This document shows positions 1 to 7,195 of a stretch of DNA of 16,729 nucleotides, one piece after another. Below the pieces are notes generated by a model. That model was given only the letters and a program-made list of their open reading frames with translations. It was not told the DNA's origin and did not search any database. This stretch comes from JAZKFP01 sp040386355. Its GTDB lineage: Bacteria; Pseudomonadota; Gammaproteobacteria; Pseudomonadales; UBA6940. Each line of letters starts with the position of its first letter. Position 1 is the stretch's first letter. The position numbers were made by a program, and so were the translations under genes. The stretch lies in contig JAZKFP010000021.1 in the NCBI GenBank assembly GCA_040386355.1, positions 1 through 16,729 on the forward strand. Direction: 5' to 3'.

Positions 1-7
1 TTACCTG

Positions 8-1918
8 TCAATAATTACCAATATGAAATATTTTATCTATCAAGATTTTTTTTAAATCTTTATTCAAGTTTCCTTTGGGAATCTCAACTTCTTGAAAATC
101 ACAGCTGTAATTTTCAATATTAAATTTTTCTATACTTTTGTTATTATTTAAATTGGTTTGATCTGTTTCTTTGCTATCTTTCTTTGTTTCTTTCTGGATA
201 AACTCTACTGCACCTTTCTTTATTTTGTTTGGATCTAATATTGGCACTACAGGTGATGGCAAAATAATTTTTTTGCGCTGATTACCTCTGCTTTTAAAAA
301 CTGGATCTTTCCACCAGGTAATTTTTTTACAGAGTATAGGTGGGCAATCTTCTAATAGAACAATTTCCGATTGTTTGCCAATTTGTTTTACTTCTTGTGG
401 CAACAGTAGCGCCCTTCCATGATCACTCGCACTTTCGGAGCGGCTAGCTTTTCCAATGAGTTGACGAGTACGAGATTTATTTTTAATCGTGTTATTGCCA
501 AGAGTGTCAGATAGTTCACGGGCAACTTTAATACTTTTTGGTGCAAAGACTATTTGCAATGCATGGTTTTCAATAAAGTTTTCAGCAGTATCGTGGCCAT
601 AAATTTCGCGGAGTTGTGCTGGTGATTGAATGATTGGCAACATACGCAATCCGTAGCCTGCAATATAACTAATGCTTTTTGATAAAATACTCACCTTCCC
701 GATAGAAGCAAATTCATCCATGAGTAGTAAGCACTGATATTTTAACGCTGCATTGGGATCCGGTAATTCACGTGTATTTAAATCGATGACTTGTTGAAAA
801 AATAAATTGATCAATGGCGCCAAACGTTCCAGATCATCGGGAGTAATGCTGACGTAAATAGACATGCGCTTTTTACGAAGCTCTCGAAGATCGAAATCAT
901 TATCAGCCGTAACCACATCAATCATCGGGTTGTAAAATAATTCTAATGCAGAGGCAAAACCTTTTCGTACAGAGCCGCGTGTTTTGTCAGGCGTGTCTAA
1001 ATAATCTTTCAAAGCTAAATAGCATTCATTGGATAACGGCAAAGAAGATTGTTGTCGTTCTTCTACTATTTTAATAAGACGTTGATCACCCATCGTAATT
1101 TGACGTAATGCTTCGCCCATAGTTACTGGCAGATCTTTTGTCTCAAACAAATACAAGATTAATCCTAGCCATAATGAACGTGCAGAAGACTGCCAAATTG
1201 GCGGTTCTTGCTCCATTTTTGGAAATAACATATTGCCAATTTTTTGAATATCATTTATGCGAAAATGTGGATCATCCGAAATATAAAACAGTGGATTCCA
1301 ACGATGTGATTTTGAATCGCGTGGTGCCAGATTTAATAAATAACAAGCTTGCCCATGTTTTGAACGAAACCCCGAAGTAATATTCCAATTTTCTTGTTTT
1401 ATATCGAGTGTTACTAGACTGTCTTTCCAGCTTAGTAAATTTGGTATTACAACACTGACACCCTTTCCGCTTCGCGTAGGTGCAGACATAAGTACATGCT
1501 CTGTTCCTCCAAAAATTAAATATCTTCCAGGAAAGATCCCTAAAAATCCGTTAAGCTTTCCAACAATGATTCCATCATTTGAAAATAATCCAGCTTTTTT
1601 CATATCGGAAAATTTTGCCCATTTCGCTGTGCCAAACAAAGCACGTCGTTTTGGCCAAAGGATAGCGACAGGTAATGCCACGACAAGTGTGAGAGAACCT
1701 ATTGAAGCAAGAAATAACCAGGAACGAATATGTGGATCATTGGCGTAGTAATACCAATATTGATAAAGAGTTAGGAAAGAGGCATCTTCAATATTTAATT
1801 TCATGCTTAAAAGAAATAAAATTCCTCCTAACCACATCCAGGTGGTAATAAAAATAAATAACGCAAATAGAGACCCTATGAATTTAATCCATACGTTATC
1901 TTTTATATTCATCGCCAT
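8..1918 (-). CDS. virD4: VirD4-type coupling protein (T4SS ATPase)
   Basis: Type IV coupling protein, the inner-membrane ATPase that recruits DNA-protein or protein substrates and passes them to the VirB channel. The 636-residue product has two N-terminal membrane segments (about 13-38 and 67-88), a Walker A motif APTRSGKG (146-153) and a Walker B motif LLLMDEFASIG (about 397-407), in the order and spacing usual for VirD4/TraG. Length is normal for the family; the last ~90 residues are a Lys/Asn-rich hydrophilic tail, typical of the variable substrate-docking end. The start is ATG 1918, with a second in-frame ATG two codons on. The leader is a remnant of an older virB11 whose stop overlaps this gene by 23 bp, so virD4 was once directly coupled to virB11. 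It is now cut off from it by the DUF1016 insertion and may depend on readthrough or a new promoter. Identification is secure; the substrate is unknown. Confidence 0.96.
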   Translation of the reverse strand: MAMNIKDNVWIKFIGSLFALFIFITTWMWLGGILFLLSMKLNIEDASFLTLYQYWYYYANDPHIRSWLFLASIGSLTLVVALPVAILWPKRRALFGTAKWAKFSDMKKAGLFSNDGIIVGKLNGFLGIFPGRYLIFGGTEHVLMSAPTRSGKGVSVVIPNLLSWKDSLVTLDIKQENWNITSGFRSKHGQACYLLNLAPRDSKSHRWNPLFYISDDPHFRINDIQKIGNMLFPKMEQEPPIWQSSARSLWLGLILYLFETKDLPVTMGEALRQITMGDQRLIKIVEERQQSSLPLSNECYLALKDYLDTPDKTRGSVRKGFASALELFYNPMIDVVTADNDFDLRELRKKRMSIYVSITPDDLERLAPLINLFFQQVIDLNTRELPDPNAALKYQCLLLMDEFASIGKVSILSKSISYIAGYGLRMLPIIQSPAQLREIYGHDTAENFIENHALQIVFAPKSIKVARELSDTLGNNTIKNKSRTRQLIGKASRSESASDHGRALLLPQEVKQIGKQSEIVLLEDCPPILCKKITWWKDPVFKSRGNQRKKIILPSPVVPILDPNKIKKGAVEFIQKETKKDSKETDQTNLNNNKSIEKFNIENYSCDFQEVEIPKGNLNKDLKKILIDKIFHIGNY

Positions 1919-1968
1919 AATATATTTCCATTATCGCATAGCGTCCTTTACCATTATTGACCTGATTT
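1887..1968. repeat. Direct repeat, left copy (virB11-virD4 junction)
   Basis: Left member of a diverged direct-repeat pair flanking the DUF1016 gene; the partner is 3109-3190. The repeat spans the last ~17 codons of virB11 and the first ~10 codons of virD4. The best block begins cataata and includes a shared 10-mer, TTATCGCATA. One single-base gap is needed in the virD4 part. The match is clear by eye but not identical, so it is either an old duplication or sequence brought in from a related operon. Confidence 0.8.
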
Positions 1969-2012
1969 ACAACGCTTAGCGATAAAGAATTCATTAATAA
2001 TCTTTAGTGTGT
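1896..2012 (-). pseudogene. 3' remnant of an older virB11 copy, overlapping virD4
   Basis: Read on the minus strand, this stretch encodes a tail (VNQVNNGKGRYAIMEIYYG, then DEYKR and TAA at 1898-1896) that matches the C-terminus of the intact VirB11 (IIQVKNIKGRYAITEMYYD). The strongest DNA match is to 3139-3190, where I count roughly 10 mismatches in 52 positions. Further upstream the match weakens and an in-frame stop appears, so no functional protein is made. The stop lies inside virD4, showing the ancestral virB11-virD4 overlap. The upstream boundary is approximate. Confidence 0.8.
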
Positions 2013-2031
2013 CTTGATCAATACTCGATAA

Positions 2032-3045
2032 TTACTCGATATCTTTTTCAATATCATTAAAATTTAAGGTATAAAACTCATGCAACTTAGCTTGCAGTAA
2101 TTTTTTGTCTGGTAATTGCGTTTGATATTGCGCAATGAGTGCAGGTGACAGCGAACGACTTAATGCAAACTCAACTACTTCTTCATTTTTGCTTGCACAC
2201 AGTAATACACCAATAGCTGGGTTTTCATGGGGCTTTCGATGAATACGATCCAATGCTTCCAAATAAAAACTTAATTTACCCAAGTACTCTGGTTGAAAAC
2301 GTGTAGCTTTTAATTCAATAGCGACTAAACAATTAAGGCCGCGATGATAAAAGAGTAAATCCAAAGCAAAATCTTGGTCGCCAACTTGCAAAGGAAACTC
2401 TGATCCTACAAAACAAAACTCGCTACCTAATTCTAATAAAAATCTTTTAAGTTCTTTTAATAGCCCTTTGTGTAAATCGGCTTCACTATGTTCTACCGGT
2501 AAACTTAAAAACTCGACTACATAAGCATCTTTGAATACATTAAGTGCTTCTGGGTGAGTTGGGGTTAACCCTGCTGACGCTTGAGGCGGATTCAATACAG
2601 CTCTCTCGAACAATCCGCTGCCTATTTATCGCTCTAATTCGCGCTTGCTCCAACGCTCTTTTATAGCCATTTTCAAATAAAATTCTCGTTCTTCTAAGCG
2701 CTTGCTTTGGCTTAGAATGATGAGATTATGGGTCCAAGGTAATTGTGTCACCAGTGGTGACACAATTGAATCTTTTGAATAGGTTTCGTAAAACTGACGC
2801 ATACGGAACAAATTGCGGCGGGTAAAACCTTTTAAATTGGGCTGTACATGCGAGATATGGTCAGCCAATTGTGAAACTATTCCATCGCCCCATTCTGCCG
2901 AGGTTAATTTTCGGCTGATATGCGCTCCGACTTGCCAATAAAGAACTATCAATAAAGTATTAACCGCTTGATAGGATTTTTGGCGGATCGTTTCTATGAG
3001 TTGTATAATATCGTTAAAATCTTGGTGTATTTTAAGTTCATTCAT
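2032..3045 (-). pseudogene. DUF1016/YhcG-type PD-(D/E)XK nuclease, broken by one in-frame stop
   Basis: The two halves lie in one frame. Residues 1-139 (ATG 3045) are the DUF1016 N-terminal domain, with motifs such as LYWQVGAHIS and SWTH-like PWTHNLIIL. After KRELER comes TAA at 2628-2626, then IGSGLFERAVL and a 193-residue half carrying the nuclease core: D85 in DFALDLLFYH and E100-x-K102 in AIELKATRF (numbered from the TTG at 2613). In this family the joining sequence normally reads RELERQI-SGLFER, so the stop is simplest as CAA changed to TAA. Read through, the protein would be about 337 residues, normal for the family. Family members are predicted nucleic-acid nucleases; their role is not settled. 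A restart at TTG 2613 could give a catalytic fragment, but I see no good ribosome site. The gene interrupts the T4SS operon between virB11 and virD4 and is flanked by duplicated junction sequence, which points to acquisition. A sequencing error at one base remains possible. Confidence 0.88.
2741..2767. repeat. Perfect 12-bp-arm palindrome inside the DUF1016 gene
   Basis: AATTGTGTCACC (2741-2752) and GGTGACACAATT (2756-2767) are exact reverse complements separated by AGT. The segment encodes SIVSPLVTQLPW, and from memory similar residues occur in DUF1016 relatives at this position, so protein constraint may explain much of it. In mRNA it would form a strong hairpin. Confidence 0.75.
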
Positions 3046-3062
3046 TTTCGATTACCAGTGTG

Positions 3063-3084
3063 TTTATTATTGGCAAATAATAAA
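3063..3084. promoter_or_regulatory. AT-rich inverted repeat upstream of the DUF1016 gene
   Basis: TTTATTATT (3063-3071) and AATAATAAA (3076-3084) are perfect 9-bp arms around a 4-bp loop. They lie in the ~60-bp gap between the virB11 stop and the DUF1016 start codon, 18 bp before the start. It could be an operator or part of a promoter for the inserted gene. It is too A/T-rich for a conventional terminator. I see no convincing -35/-10 pair. Confidence 0.4.
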
Positions 3085-3106
3085 ATCCTGTTTCAGTACA
3101 CTTAAT

Positions 3107-4135
3107 CTAAATCATAAGTTGTCTTTTATGTTCAGGGTCATAATACATTTCCGTTATCGCATAACGACCTTTAATATTTTTAACCTGGATAATAATATCC
3201 ACACACATAAATAATAATTGCTTGATATCTTGGCGGCTTAGCGTACTACCGCTTGAACTTTCCTTTAGAAGTAACACTAATTGCTCAATGGCAAGCTTTG
3301 CGCTATTTGCATGAAGTGAGGCTATAGATCCAGGATGACCACTGTTCACATTGCGCAAATAATAAAACGCTTCATCGCCCCGAATTAATTCAGCCACAAA
3401 AATTCGATCTGGTTTCATTCGCAAACTACTTTCTAAAAGCTGTTGCTGATTCACTGAAGAAATGCCTTGGCCACCTGCACTATAAAACAGACTGACTGAA
3501 TTTTGATGCGTATTGTATAAACCCAATTCGTCAACATTCTCAATACTGATAAGACGTTCTTCAGAAGGTACTTCTTGCATTAAAGAGCGCATTAATGTGG
3601 TTTTACCAGATCCGGTAGAACCTGAAATAATAATATTTTTTCTAGATAGTACGGCAAGCTTTAAAAATTCGAGATAGTGTTTTTGTTTTTTAAATTCCAG
3701 TAATTTTATTTCTTCTTCTAACAATTCTTCAGAATTTTCAAAACAATCTAAAAAAGCTCCCTGCTCTTCGTAATTTTTCAAAGTAATAGATTGCATCATT
3801 GGCTTGCGAATTGTGAAACTAATTTTTCCATCCAATGTAATAGGAGGAATGACAATTTGAATACGCTCGCCATGAGGTAAGGTCGCGGATAAAATTGGAT
3901 TTTGCGAATCAAGCGATTGTCCAGAATACGTGGCAACGAGCTTAGCCATCATTGTTAAATGTTGATAGGTTAATTCTGGCACTTTAAAAAAAGACCAGCC
4001 GTGGCGATTTTCCGTAATAACTTCACCAGGCTGATTGATAATGATTTCTGTGTTTTGATTGTCTTCCAAAAATGGAGTGAGTATCCGTAAATATTCTAAT
4101 AATGTGCCTCCCCTATTCTCTGAATTTGAGGTCAT
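3107..4135 (-). CDS. virB11: VirB11-type T4SS traffic ATPase
   Basis: Hexameric cytoplasmic ATPase that powers pilus assembly and substrate transfer with VirB4 and VirD4. In the 342-residue product I can place Walker A GSTGSGKTT (172-180), an Asp box around ERLISIENVDELG (193-205), Walker B in RMKPDRIFVAELIRGDEA (239-256) and a His box SGHPGSIASLHANS (265-278). All are intact, and length is normal. The ATG at 4135 follows a strong GAGGAG ribosome site and overlaps virB10 by 23 bp. The last residues, after YYDPEHKR, are unusual: they are read through what was once the start of virD4. The older copy at 1896 ends KR-stop, whereas here TAA has become CAA, adding QLMI before TAG. This short extension lies outside the catalytic core. 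Confidence 0.96.
   Translation of the reverse strand: MTSNSENRGGTLLEYLRILTPFLEDNQNTEIIINQPGEVITENRHGWSFFKVPELTYQHLTMMAKLVATYSGQSLDSQNPILSATLPHGERIQIVIPPITLDGKISFTIRKPMMQSITLKNYEEQGAFLDCFENSEELLEEEIKLLEFKKQKHYLEFLKLAVLSRKNIIISGSTGSGKTTLMRSLMQEVPSEERLISIENVDELGLYNTHQNSVSLFYSAGGQGISSVNQQQLLESSLRMKPDRIFVAELIRGDEAFYYLRNVNSGHPGSIASLHANSAKLAIEQLVLLLKESSSGSTLSRQDIKQLLFMCVDIIIQVKNIKGRYAITEMYYDPEHKRQLMI
3109..3190. repeat. Direct repeat, right copy, with a dead virD4 start
   Basis: Right member of the junction repeat (partner 1887-1968). In addition to the virB11 3' end, it contains the beginning of a virD4 reading frame: ATG at 3141 encodes MTLNIKDNL and stops at TGA 3114-3112, against MAMNIKDNVW in the functional virD4. 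A lost G relative to the left copy shifts the rest. This shows that the duplicated unit spans the gene boundary rather than just virB11. Confidence 0.8.
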
Positions 4136-5240
4136 ATACTCCTCTAAAATCCAGATCGCGTGCTACAAAAATACTAATACTGTCGCCTTGGTGTTTTATG
4201 AGTGTGGGAGGAATATCAATCGAATTTTGTAAGGCAATACTTGCGGCGTCTTGAGCAGCCTGCGCAGCACCACCCAATGCAATCGTGTCACCATTGCCTG
4301 AACTTGCTTTATTAGCCGCATATGAACCTAAATAATCAATCATACTTAATAAAATCGCGCCACCAAATCGTTCAGCGAAATGCGTGTCAATGAGCCCATT
4401 AAATCCTGAGCGACCGAGTGAATCGGTTCCAGGAGAATTTAGATTAATAATAACGCCATTAGGTGTTTCAACACGATTCCATAAAACAAATATGCGAGCT
4501 TGCCCGCGCTTGACGCCGCTTTGATATTCGCCAGTAATCTTTGAACCTCTTTCAAGCAATAACACTTTTCCATTAGTACTGTAAACATCACGAGTCATAC
4601 GACACGAAGTCATACCTGGTACATCACTACTTAATGCAGTTTCTAATGCACAATCTAAAAAAGTACCTTGGGTAATAAAAAAATTACGATCTGTCATTAA
4701 TCCAGCACGAGCACCTGAAAGTGCAGTATTTTCAAGTTTGGCTGCTAATCCATCCGCCTTATTTACCGGAACAAGTGCATTTGAGCTATCTAAATTATTT
4801 ACTTCAGAGACACTTGCTTTAGAGACTTCACCAAAAGCGAGCAAATTAGATTCACGCTTACGAATATAAGGACTTGTTTCGTCTGCGTTATAATTTAATG
4901 AAGGTGGTGGAGGTGTTAAAAATCCAGTATTAATAATTTCAGGTTCAATCGGTTCAATTTTTTTAATAACGGGTGCAGGTTCAGGAGGATTGGGCGCGGG
5001 ACCTAACCGATTTAGTATTTGATTGGTAGATTCTTTAACAATTGTTGTATTTTCTTTTTCACTTGAAAAGCCGCCATTCACGCCTACTAAAGCAAAAACG
5101 GTCAAAATAATAATTCCACCTAATGCGAAGTTTTGGAAAAGGGCACTATTTCCTTTATGTGAAACAGATGGCATTCCTCGATCGAAACTAGTGTCATCAC
5201 TAGCCTCTTGGCCCAAAGACATCTTGGAGGCATCTGTCAT
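4113..5240 (-). CDS. virB10: VirB10-type T4SS core protein
   Basis: Envelope-spanning scaffold that links inner-membrane ATPases to the outer-membrane pore formed with VirB7 and VirB9. The 375-residue product has the standard layout: a short cytoplasmic N-terminus (1-~34), one membrane helix (~37-58), a proline-rich periplasmic linker (~79-113, with PAPNPPEPAP and PPPPS) and the conserved TrbI/VirB10 beta-barrel domain (~170-365). The barrel includes FLDCALETALSSDVPG, GSKITGEY and the segment around RFGGAILLSMIDYLG (291-305), where the outer-membrane-crossing antenna normally lies. ATG 5240 overlaps the virB9 stop by 4 bp (ATGA), so translation is probably coupled. No truncation or odd feature. 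Confidence 0.96.
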   Translation of the reverse strand: MTDASKMSLGQEASDDTSFDRGMPSVSHKGNSALFQNFALGGIIILTVFALVGVNGGFSSEKENTTIVKESTNQILNRLGPAPNPPEPAPVIKKIEPIEPEIINTGFLTPPPPSLNYNADETSPYIRKRESNLLAFGEVSKASVSEVNNLDSSNALVPVNKADGLAAKLENTALSGARAGLMTDRNFFITQGTFLDCALETALSSDVPGMTSCRMTRDVYSTNGKVLLLERGSKITGEYQSGVKRGQARIFVLWNRVETPNGVIINLNSPGTDSLGRSGFNGLIDTHFAERFGGAILLSMIDYLGSYAANKASSGNGDTIALGGAAQAAQDAASIALQNSIDIPPTLIKHQGDSISIFVARDLDFRGVYDLKFRE

Positions 5241-6055
5241 TTTTTATTATCCTTGATGACACGCTGCACTTCTGAATTTACTGTACCTGTAGTATTTGTT
5301 ATTCCATTTAAATCAAAAGATTGATTAAAAACACACGTTACATCCCTGCCTTTTCTTAGAATAAATTGACGTGCTATTTTATGAATTACAATAGTGTCTG
5401 GATTTTTAGGATCAATATTCGTATTGACTAGACTTTCCGTACCGTCGGAATCTTTGATATAAATTGCTGGCATCTCTTTATTATTAGAAAATGTCAGATA
5501 AGTAAATCGTCCATCGTCGTATGCAGCACTAGGAGACACTTCTTCAGCACCTTTTCCCCAATAGTTAAAGTTAGTTGATTTGTTATCACTATTTAAATGA
5601 CCTTCAACTTTGGAAGATTCGGCAAGAGCTTGCTCGATTTCTGGATACTTAAAATTGATTTGAAATACCATGTCATTGGGAGAAGGATGAGCACCATTAC
5701 CGGACCAATGAGCATTTAATTCAAAATTATAAACGCGTTGATCGGTAATCACAGTCATGTTGGTATTCGCTTCATCACCTTTGGGTTTAATGAATATATG
5801 ATTTTTCATTGGGGCGACGTCCCATGCTTCGCTATCACCCATGGCAATATTTTTTACGGACTCAGCATCATTAAATTGAATATGGGTTGAATATCCGTAA
5901 TGACCAACAATTTGTACAACTTGAGCAGCATTATAATTAACGAATTTTACTCGTTCGTCGTATTTACCTGCTGCTGGAACTTCTAAAGCATAAACGTGGG
6001 TATTTAATAATATATATCCAACAGCGAGAGAAATTATTTTTCTAAAATGATTCAT
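5237..6055 (-). CDS. virB9: VirB9-type T4SS core protein
   Basis: Periplasmic/outer-membrane component that, with the VirB7 lipoprotein and VirB10, forms the core pore. A longer frame opens at 6085, but I choose ATG 6055. It gives 272 residues, lies 1 bp after the virB8 stop, is preceded by GGAG at 9 bp, and puts a proper signal peptide at the N-terminus (MNHFRKIISLAVGYILL..., likely cleavage after VYA, residue 23). The mature part begins with the VirB9-like DERVKFVNYNAAQVVQI and ends with FILRKGRDVTCVFNQSFD, the C-terminal strand region that binds VirB7 and VirB10 in known structures. It is followed directly by virB10 with a 4-bp overlap. Confidence 0.93.
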   Translation of the reverse strand: MNHFRKIISLAVGYILLNTHVYALEVPAAGKYDERVKFVNYNAAQVVQIVGHYGYSTHIQFNDAESVKNIAMGDSEAWDVAPMKNHIFIKPKGDEANTNMTVITDQRVYNFELNAHWSGNGAHPSPNDMVFQINFKYPEIEQALAESSKVEGHLNSDNKSTNFNYWGKGAEEVSPSAAYDDGRFTYLTFSNNKEMPAIYIKDSDGTESLVNTNIDPKNPDTIVIHKIARQFILRKGRDVTCVFNQSFDLNGITNTTGTVNSEVQRVIKDNKK

Positions 6056-6056
6056 T

Positions 6057-6785
6057 TTAAACTTCTCCACCGCTTTCCGGATCATTTCTATAACCTAATA
6101 CTTGAAATCCCAATGGGTTCAATAATCGATCATCTACGCGCATTGGCGTATTTCTATAGGTAAAAGTAACGGTCGCGGACCAGTGTGTGGTTCTAATACT
6201 ATCCCCGGTTTGGTTAATATTTTTCGTATAGCGAACCAAAGCCGTTACATGATTTTCACTATCAATAGCTTCACCAGCATTTAAAATACTGATGGATTTT
6301 ATGTTGATATTAACTTTAGTATTTTGACCATATGCAACAACTGGTGCTGAGGGATTTTTATTTGGATTCGTTAAATTGGCATATTCTTGTTGAATTATAT
6401 GATCTGACATGAGACCGACAACATCTCTGTCAGATTCACGGGTTTCCCAAAGATATCCCTCTCGATGGCGAATATATTCACTTAAAAAATATTTATTGAC
6501 GGCTTCATTGGCTGCTTCATTATGTTCTTTTAATAATGAAACGGTATCTACAATTCCGGTGTTGTTATCAACCCGTATTACGAATGGTTCAATCGATTTC
6601 AGCGGAAATAAACTTGCTATGCCTACACTTTGTAGTACAGCAACAACGACAGCTGCACCAGCAATTTTCCAAGCACGTGATTCTGACTTTTTTAATTGCA
6701 GCGTTGTATTACTATCCCAACTTTGAGCTTCTTCAAAATATTGTTTTTCTATCGTTTGTTTTTGATTTTTTCTATTAAACATCAT
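6057..6785 (-). CDS. virB8: VirB8-type T4SS inner-membrane protein
   Basis: Bitopic assembly factor of the inner-membrane complex. The 242-residue product has a cytoplasmic N-terminus (1-~39), one membrane helix (~40-60, IAGAAVVVAVLQSVGIASLF) and a periplasmic VirB8 domain. The domain includes IEPFVIRVDNNTGIVD (65-80), the YIRHREGYLWETRE segment and a late WSATVTFTYRN strand, all usual for VirB8. Length is normal. The start is ATG ATG at 6785, with AGG about 8 bp upstream; the second ATG is equally possible. It lies 37 bp after virB7, and its stop is 1 bp before the chosen virB9 start. Confidence 0.94.
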   Translation of the reverse strand: MMFNRKNQKQTIEKQYFEEAQSWDSNTTLQLKKSESRAWKIAGAAVVVAVLQSVGIASLFPLKSIEPFVIRVDNNTGIVDTVSLLKEHNEAANEAVNKYFLSEYIRHREGYLWETRESDRDVVGLMSDHIIQQEYANLTNPNKNPSAPVVAYGQNTKVNINIKSISILNAGEAIDSENHVTALVRYTKNINQTGDSIRTTHWSATVTFTYRNTPMRVDDRLLNPLGFQVLGYRNDPESGGEV

Positions 6786-6822
6786 TTAGATGGCCTATTA
6801 ACGAATAGCATTTCAAAATGAT

Positions 6823-6993
6823 TTAACACTTCTCATTAGATTCAATAGAATTTTTTGGAGATAAGTTTCCTGTATTAATAGGATACAGTCCACGTCCATC
6901 GTCTTTACAAGAATGGGGTTTAGCAGGATAAATAGAGCAGGCTTGAAGGAAGACAAGGCAAATGATAAGACTAAATCCCTGTAAATACTTCAT
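6823..6993 (-). CDS. virB7: VirB7-like T4SS lipoprotein
   Basis: Small outer-membrane lipoprotein by position and form; VirB7 stabilises VirB9 in the core complex. I choose ATG 6993 (56 residues) rather than the longer frame from 7014, because AAGGA lies just upstream and the N-terminus becomes a compact lipoprotein signal: MKYLQGFSLIICLVFLQAC, lipobox LQAC with Cys19 as the lipidated residue. The mature part is short and hydrophilic, with cysteines at 29 and 56. Primary sequence is weakly conserved in this family, so the name rests mainly on the lipobox, size and location between virB6 and virB8. It is the first gene after the long virB6-virB7 gap. Confidence 0.72.
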   Translation of the reverse strand: MKYLQGFSLIICLVFLQACSIYPAKPHSCKDDGRGLYPINTGNLSPKNSIESNEKC

Positions 6994-7018
6994 AACATCC
7001 TTATGAATAAACATTAAT

Positions 7019-7024
7019 ATTATA
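7019..7024 (-). promoter_or_regulatory. Possible -10 box for virB7 and downstream genes
   Basis: An exact TATAAT on the minus strand lies about 25 bp before the virB7 ATG, in the ~200-bp gap after virB6. I cannot find a good -35 at 16-18 bp, and the region is so A/T-rich that a chance match is likely. It is listed because this is the only sizeable gap in the core operon that is not explained by the insertion. Confidence 0.25.
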
Positions 7025-7195
7025 TATTTTGATTTTTAAAGAATACCATTCTAATTTTTAATGGGCAACGAAAAATCGTAAAAATTCTAAATAAATTACT
7101 AATTTTTTATTTATTGTGCGAAAATAAAATTCGTTTTACGCAAAAAAACATTGTGTACAAGTAATATCTAAACTTCATGCTCTTAAAAAAAATAT

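Noticed and set aside
1138..1380. An 80-codon plus-strand frame
   Set aside because: It is antisense to the conserved part of virD4 and has no independent support.
1919..3106. Transposon or insertion sequence carrying the DUF1016 gene
   Set aside because: There is no transposase and no terminal inverted repeats; the flanks are duplicated operon sequence, not IS ends.
6409..6778. Two overlapping plus-strand open frames (105 and 80 codons)
   Set aside because: Both are antisense shadows of virB8, with no ribosome site or recognisable protein.
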